DNA of 64,000 nt, from assembly GCF_050942215.1 (NCBI RefSeq), contig NZ_CP192056.1, positions 1,302,001 to 1,366,000 of the forward strand, in the 5' to 3' direction. A program made the translations under genes and the position numbers. This DNA is from Sphaerimonospora sp050942215. GTDB taxonomy: Bacteria; Actinomycetota; Actinomycetes; Streptosporangiales; Streptosporangiaceae. Below the pieces are notes generated by a model. That model was not told the DNA's origin, searched no databases, and worked only from the letters and a program-made list of their open reading frames with translations. This document shows, in pieces, positions 61,283-64,000 of the stretch (positions are counted from its first letter, which is position 1; each line of letters starts with the position of its first letter).

Positions 61283-62497
61283 TTATTTCAAAGTCCTCTG
61301 GCTCGCGGGAATCTTCTCGAATGAGATGAAACCGACATACATCCCCATGCCGCAGGCGTAGCGGAGCCGCCCCGGTTCGCGTGGCGCGAGCCGTACCGAC
61401 TGCTCACCGGTGACGGGCAGCACCAGGTCACGGCCGTCGATGGAGAGCGCGCGCGTGCAGCCGCGGTTGTCGTGGGAACGGAAGACGATCTCGGTCGCGC
61501 GGCCGGCGACGGCGCGGACGACGCCGGGCCGGAACCCGCCGGCGGTCGCCCAGATCGTGAGACGCTGAACGCCGTCGGGCCCCTGGCGGGCGAACGTGGC
61601 GGATGCGGCGGCCGGGCCGAGATCGGGCAGCCATCCGCCCAGCCGCAACCCCGACCCGACCGTGAAGATTCCGGCGGCGAGGGCGGCGACCCCGGCCAGC
61701 ATGGTCAGCGCACCCGGGCGTCTCCCGGCGACCCGGCGCAGCAGCAGTCCCAGCGCGGCGAAGGCGGGCACCGTTCCGATGGCGAACCCTCCGAGAACCG
61801 CCGCCCCGCCCAGGGCGCTTCCTGTGGAGACCGCCACGACCTCCATGCTGATCGTCACCCCGCACGGAACGAGGATCGTGGCGAGTCCGAGGGCCGTGGC
61901 CCGGAGGATCCCCGCGGGTTCTCCCGGTTTCGCCGCCCCGCGCGTCACACATGCGAAACCGTGTGCCGAGCCGTGTGCCGATCGGTGTGCGGAGCCGTCT
62001 GTCTGGCCTTGTGCGGAACCGTGCGCTGAATGGTCTCCCGAGCCGTGTGCCGCGCATCCCGAGGGGCGTCTGTCCGCTAAGAGCAGGCGTACGGCGAAGG
62101 CGAGCACCGCGATCCCGGCGGCGACGAGGAACACGGCCCTGGCCCGCGGACCGATCTGTACGGCCGAGCCCACCAGACCGAGCAGCGCGCCGGCGGCGAG
62201 ATGGGACAGCAGTCTCGCCGACAGGAACACCCCCACCACGGTCAGGTCGCGTCTCGATCCGCCGGAGAGCGCCCGATCCGCAGTGGCCGGACCTGTGCCG
62301 GCTTTGTGTCCGGTGTCGGTTCTGTGGGGTGAGCCGGATTCGATGTGGGCGGGATGGCGGCAGGAGGGCGTCGCCGTCCTGTGCCGAGACGGGCCGACCA
62401 GGCCGATGAGCAGGCCGCCCTGTACGGCCGTGCATGAAGCGGTGCCGGCGGCGAGACCTGCGGCGAGTCCGCCGACGAGTAGGGCAGCCGGATCCAT
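61283..62497 (-). CDS. TauE/DsbD-like membrane protein with His-rich loop and C-terminal cupredoxin-like domain
   Basis: A 404-residue membrane protein. ATG 62497 opens the first helix with GTASCTAVQGGLL (Cys22); the start may be leaderless. The membrane part resembles sulfite exporter TauE/cytochrome biogenesis DsbD-type transporters (ILVPCGVTISMEVVAVSTGS, GFAIGTVPAFAALG). A cytoplasmic loop (about 150-185) is rich in His-Gly-Ser-Ala repeats. The last 100 residues look cupredoxin-like with NRGCTRAL and YACGMGMYVGF as possible metal ligands. Copper or another metal is the likely cargo (inference). It is followed by the Sel1 gene and preceded by a MerR gene. Confidence 0.8.
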   Translation of the reverse strand: MDPAALLVGGLAAGLAAGTASCTAVQGGLLIGLVGPSRHRTATPSCRHPAHIESGSPHRTDTGHKAGTGPATADRALSGGSRRDLTVVGVFLSARLLSHLAAGALLGLVGSAVQIGPRARAVFLVAAGIAVLAFAVRLLLADRRPSGCAAHGSGDHSAHGSAQGQTDGSAHRSAHGSAHGFACVTRGAAKPGEPAGILRATALGLATILVPCGVTISMEVVAVSTGSALGGAAVLGGFAIGTVPAFAALGLLLRRVAGRRPGALTMLAGVAALAAGIFTVGSGLRLGGWLPDLGPAAASATFARQGPDGVQRLTIWATAGGFRPGVVRAVAGRATEIVFRSHDNRGCTRALSIDGRDLVLPVTGEQSVRLAPREPGRLRYACGMGMYVGFISFEKIPASQRTLK

Positions 62498-62655
62498 GCT
62501 CGCAACGTAACGTGTCCAACCGGGAGCGACCAGTAACATTTGGCTGGCTCCCCGGCAGGCGACTCCTTCTCGACGGTGACAGGTCGCTGGAGCCGCCTAC
62601 CAGGGGGCGGGTCAGCCGGTTGTCTCAAGCTGTCCGCTTGCGCGCAGCCGCGACC

Positions 62656-63630
62656 TTACGCGCGGAGAGCGGCGATGAACCACTCGAAAGCAGGCACGCT
62701 CGGCTCGAACGGGGGTGTCCCGTTGATCACGCCCAGCAACTGCCAATATCGCTCCACCCGGCGGTCGGTGAACCGCTCTACCTGGTCGGCGAGCCGTACG
62801 CGCTCGTCGGCGGGCAGGTTCGGATCGATCAACCGGTCCAGCACCTCTCGCCCACGAGCCGAGCCGGGAGCGATACCCTCGGTCATGGCCGTACGAACCT
62901 GCTCGAGGACGGCCGCAGGGTCGTAGCGCGGCCCTTCGGGGCTGTGTGTGCCGGTGTTTGTGCCGTACGTGCCGGTGTCCGTACTGTTTCGGCCGTTGTC
63001 CGTACCGTTTGAGCCGGTGTCCGTACCTGCGACCGCCATCTCACGTGCGCGCCGCCGGAAGTCGGGGTCGGCGACGAGCTCGGCGAGTTCCATCCAGGCG
63101 TCCACCTGCTCTGCCGTGGGATCGTCGGGCAGCTCCGGCGGCATCTGGCGCATACGGTCCGCGATGGCCGCGCCGGGTGCCTCCGGATCGGTGTCGGCGA
63201 AGATCTCGTCGACGAACTCGTCGATGATCTGCCGTCGTTCCGCTGCCGAAAGTCGAGCCAGTTCGTGCATGAGCCTCATCTCCTCGGTGGTGCTTGCGCG
63301 TTCCGCGACCGACCGGAGCACCGCCCGGCGTGCCCGGAGAAGGCGGATCTCCGCGTCCAGGGCAGCGACGTGCGCGCGCGCGACCTCCGCCACGGTGACC
63401 TGTCTGGCCAGCACTCGCTTGACCGTGGGCAGGTCGAGACCCAGCTCGCGCAGCGTACGGACCAGATCCAGTCGCGCCACCGCTTCCGCGTCGTACAGCC
63501 GGTAACCCCCGGCCGTACGGTCGGTCGGCGGGATGACGCCGATGTCGGACCAGAAACGGATGGTGCGAACCGGCACGCCGGTCCGCCGCGCGAGCTGCCC
63601 GATGGTGAGCGGTTCGCCGTGGTCGTTCAC
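62656..63630 (-). CDS. MerR-family transcriptional regulator
   Basis: A 324-residue regulator with the MerR winged helix at residues 8-75 (LTIGQLARRTGVPVRTIRFW, GYRLYDAEAVARLDLVRTLR) and a coiled-coil linker. It continues into a long C-terminal region (about 110-320) of unknown type. No metal-binding cysteines are seen after the HTH, so it is not a classic metal sensor. A Thr/Gly/Asn/Asp-rich insert (about 200-230) is encoded by short DNA repeats. GTG 63630 was chosen for GGTGGAGG upstream; GTG 63645 is also possible. It lies on the same strand as the membrane-protein gene, 158 bp away. Confidence 0.88.
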   Translation of the reverse strand: MNDHGEPLTIGQLARRTGVPVRTIRFWSDIGVIPPTDRTAGGYRLYDAEAVARLDLVRTLRELGLDLPTVKRVLARQVTVAEVARAHVAALDAEIRLLRARRAVLRSVAERASTTEEMRLMHELARLSAAERRQIIDEFVDEIFADTDPEAPGAAIADRMRQMPPELPDDPTAEQVDAWMELAELVADPDFRRRAREMAVAGTDTGSNGTDNGRNSTDTGTYGTNTGTHSPEGPRYDPAAVLEQVRTAMTEGIAPGSARGREVLDRLIDPNLPADERVRLADQVERFTDRRVERYWQLLGVINGTPPFEPSVPAFEWFIAALRA

Positions 63631-63647
63631 GTCCACAGCCTCCACCT

Positions 63648-63660
63648 TCCAGTCACTGGA
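63648..63660. promoter_or_regulatory. Palindrome TCCAGT-C-ACTGGA at the MerR gene start
   Basis: A perfect 13-bp palindrome directly upstream of the ribosome site of the MerR gene, with ACTCAAGT adjoining. Position and size suit an autoregulatory MerR operator. Confidence 0.55.
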
Positions 63661-63757
63661 GACTCAAGTTGATTTTCGCTCGGTTCCACCTGGTTCTCCA
63701 GACGCCGGAACCTACCGCGTCCGCTTTCCCGGGAGGGCTCGAAGACCAGGAGGAACA

Positions 63758-63803
63758 GGCAGAGGGTGAAGGGGCAGAGGGTGAAGGGGCAGAGGGGGAG
63801 GGC
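63758..63803 (+). repeat. Three tandem copies of a 15-bp purine-rich unit
   Basis: GCAGAGGGTGAAGGG begins at 63759, 63774 and 63789, the last copy slightly changed. It could encode a Glu-Gly repeat in a possible short plus-strand ORF, but that ORF has no good start. The rest of 63661-64000 shows nothing I can name. Confidence 0.6.
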
Positions 63804-64000
63804 CGCGGCGGCGAATCGAAACGACCGTTAGGCGGGGAGGCAATGCCCCTGTGGCAACGCTGGGAGTGGGCTGGGCGGTCACCCCCTCCGTGGAGCACTC
63901 GCCCGGCTCTTGTGAACACCGAGTGACGTCCGTCCTTTTGCCGGGCGTTCGAGGGGTATCCGCTCAAGCCGGATAGGTCCCGAGTGATGGTCACTGGCCG

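Noticed and set aside
63669..63926. 85-codon plus-strand ORF with Glu-Gly repeats
   Set aside because: Only a TTG start without ribosome site, and its sequence is dominated by a 15-bp tandem repeat.

Overview
The window is high-GC DNA of an actinomycete, probably of the Streptosporangiales type. This placement is inferred from five things: the prfB-ftsE-ftsX-smpB-ssrA block, a very large NAD-specific glutamate dehydrogenase, a formimidoylglutamate-type hut operon, the decaprenyl-phosphoribose epimerase genes, and secreted plant-polysaccharide hydrolases. Many starts are GTG or TTG, and several genes look leaderless, with a TAnnnT box 6-9 nt before the start codon.

Layout. 1-5.5 kb: a tightly coupled catabolic operon (ABC ATPase cut by the window edge, flavin dehydrogenase, aldo/keto reductase, phosphosulfolactate-synthase-like protein, MFS transporter). 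5.5-10.2 kb: a decayed fragment, acetoacetyl-CoA synthetase and a secreted GH44-CBM2 glycanase. 10.2-13.6 kb: an accessory patch with a 53-bp-period repeat, an SdpI-family pseudogene, a lower-GC AlbA_2/HATPase protein and a broken type I methylase. 14-23.4 kb: metY-metX-PLP desulfhydrase operon, tryptophan 2,3-dioxygenase and NAD-glutamate dehydrogenase. 23.46-23.69 kb: a six-unit 53-bp repeat array arranged as three direct plus three inverted units. 23.7-31.4 kb: a lipoprotein, prfB, ftsE-ftsX, smpB, a transpeptidase-like protein lacking all three active-site motifs, and ssrA.

31.4-36 kb: a stand-alone UTRA protein, an adenosine deaminase-family enzyme, a SnoaL-like protein, an HtrA-like lipoprotein protease and a membrane-anchored unknown. 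36-41.8 kb: a fused two-domain acyl-CoA dehydrogenase, then the ubiA-dprE1-dprE2 set for decaprenyl-phospho-arabinose. 41.8-49.7 kb: a streptogrisin-like protease, a LysR regulator, a PLP dehydratase, a solute-binding/VWA protein with a coiled-coil partner, and a secreted ricin-lectin pectate lyase. 49.8-56.7 kb: the hut operon hutU-amidohydrolase-hutF-hutI on the minus strand, each pair overlapping by 4 nt, followed upstream by an M20 peptidase. 57-63.7 kb: a class III aminotransferase, alanine dehydrogenase, a Sel1-repeat protein, a TauE/cupredoxin membrane protein and a MerR regulator.

Themes: amino-acid catabolism (histidine, tryptophan, glutamate, alanine) feeding central metabolism; sulfur assimilation into methionine; plant cell wall degradation; and core translation-rescue and division genes. 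The observations most worth following are the 53-bp repeat family, the active-site-less PBP between smpB and ssrA, and the ComA-like/TcuA-like operon at the left edge.
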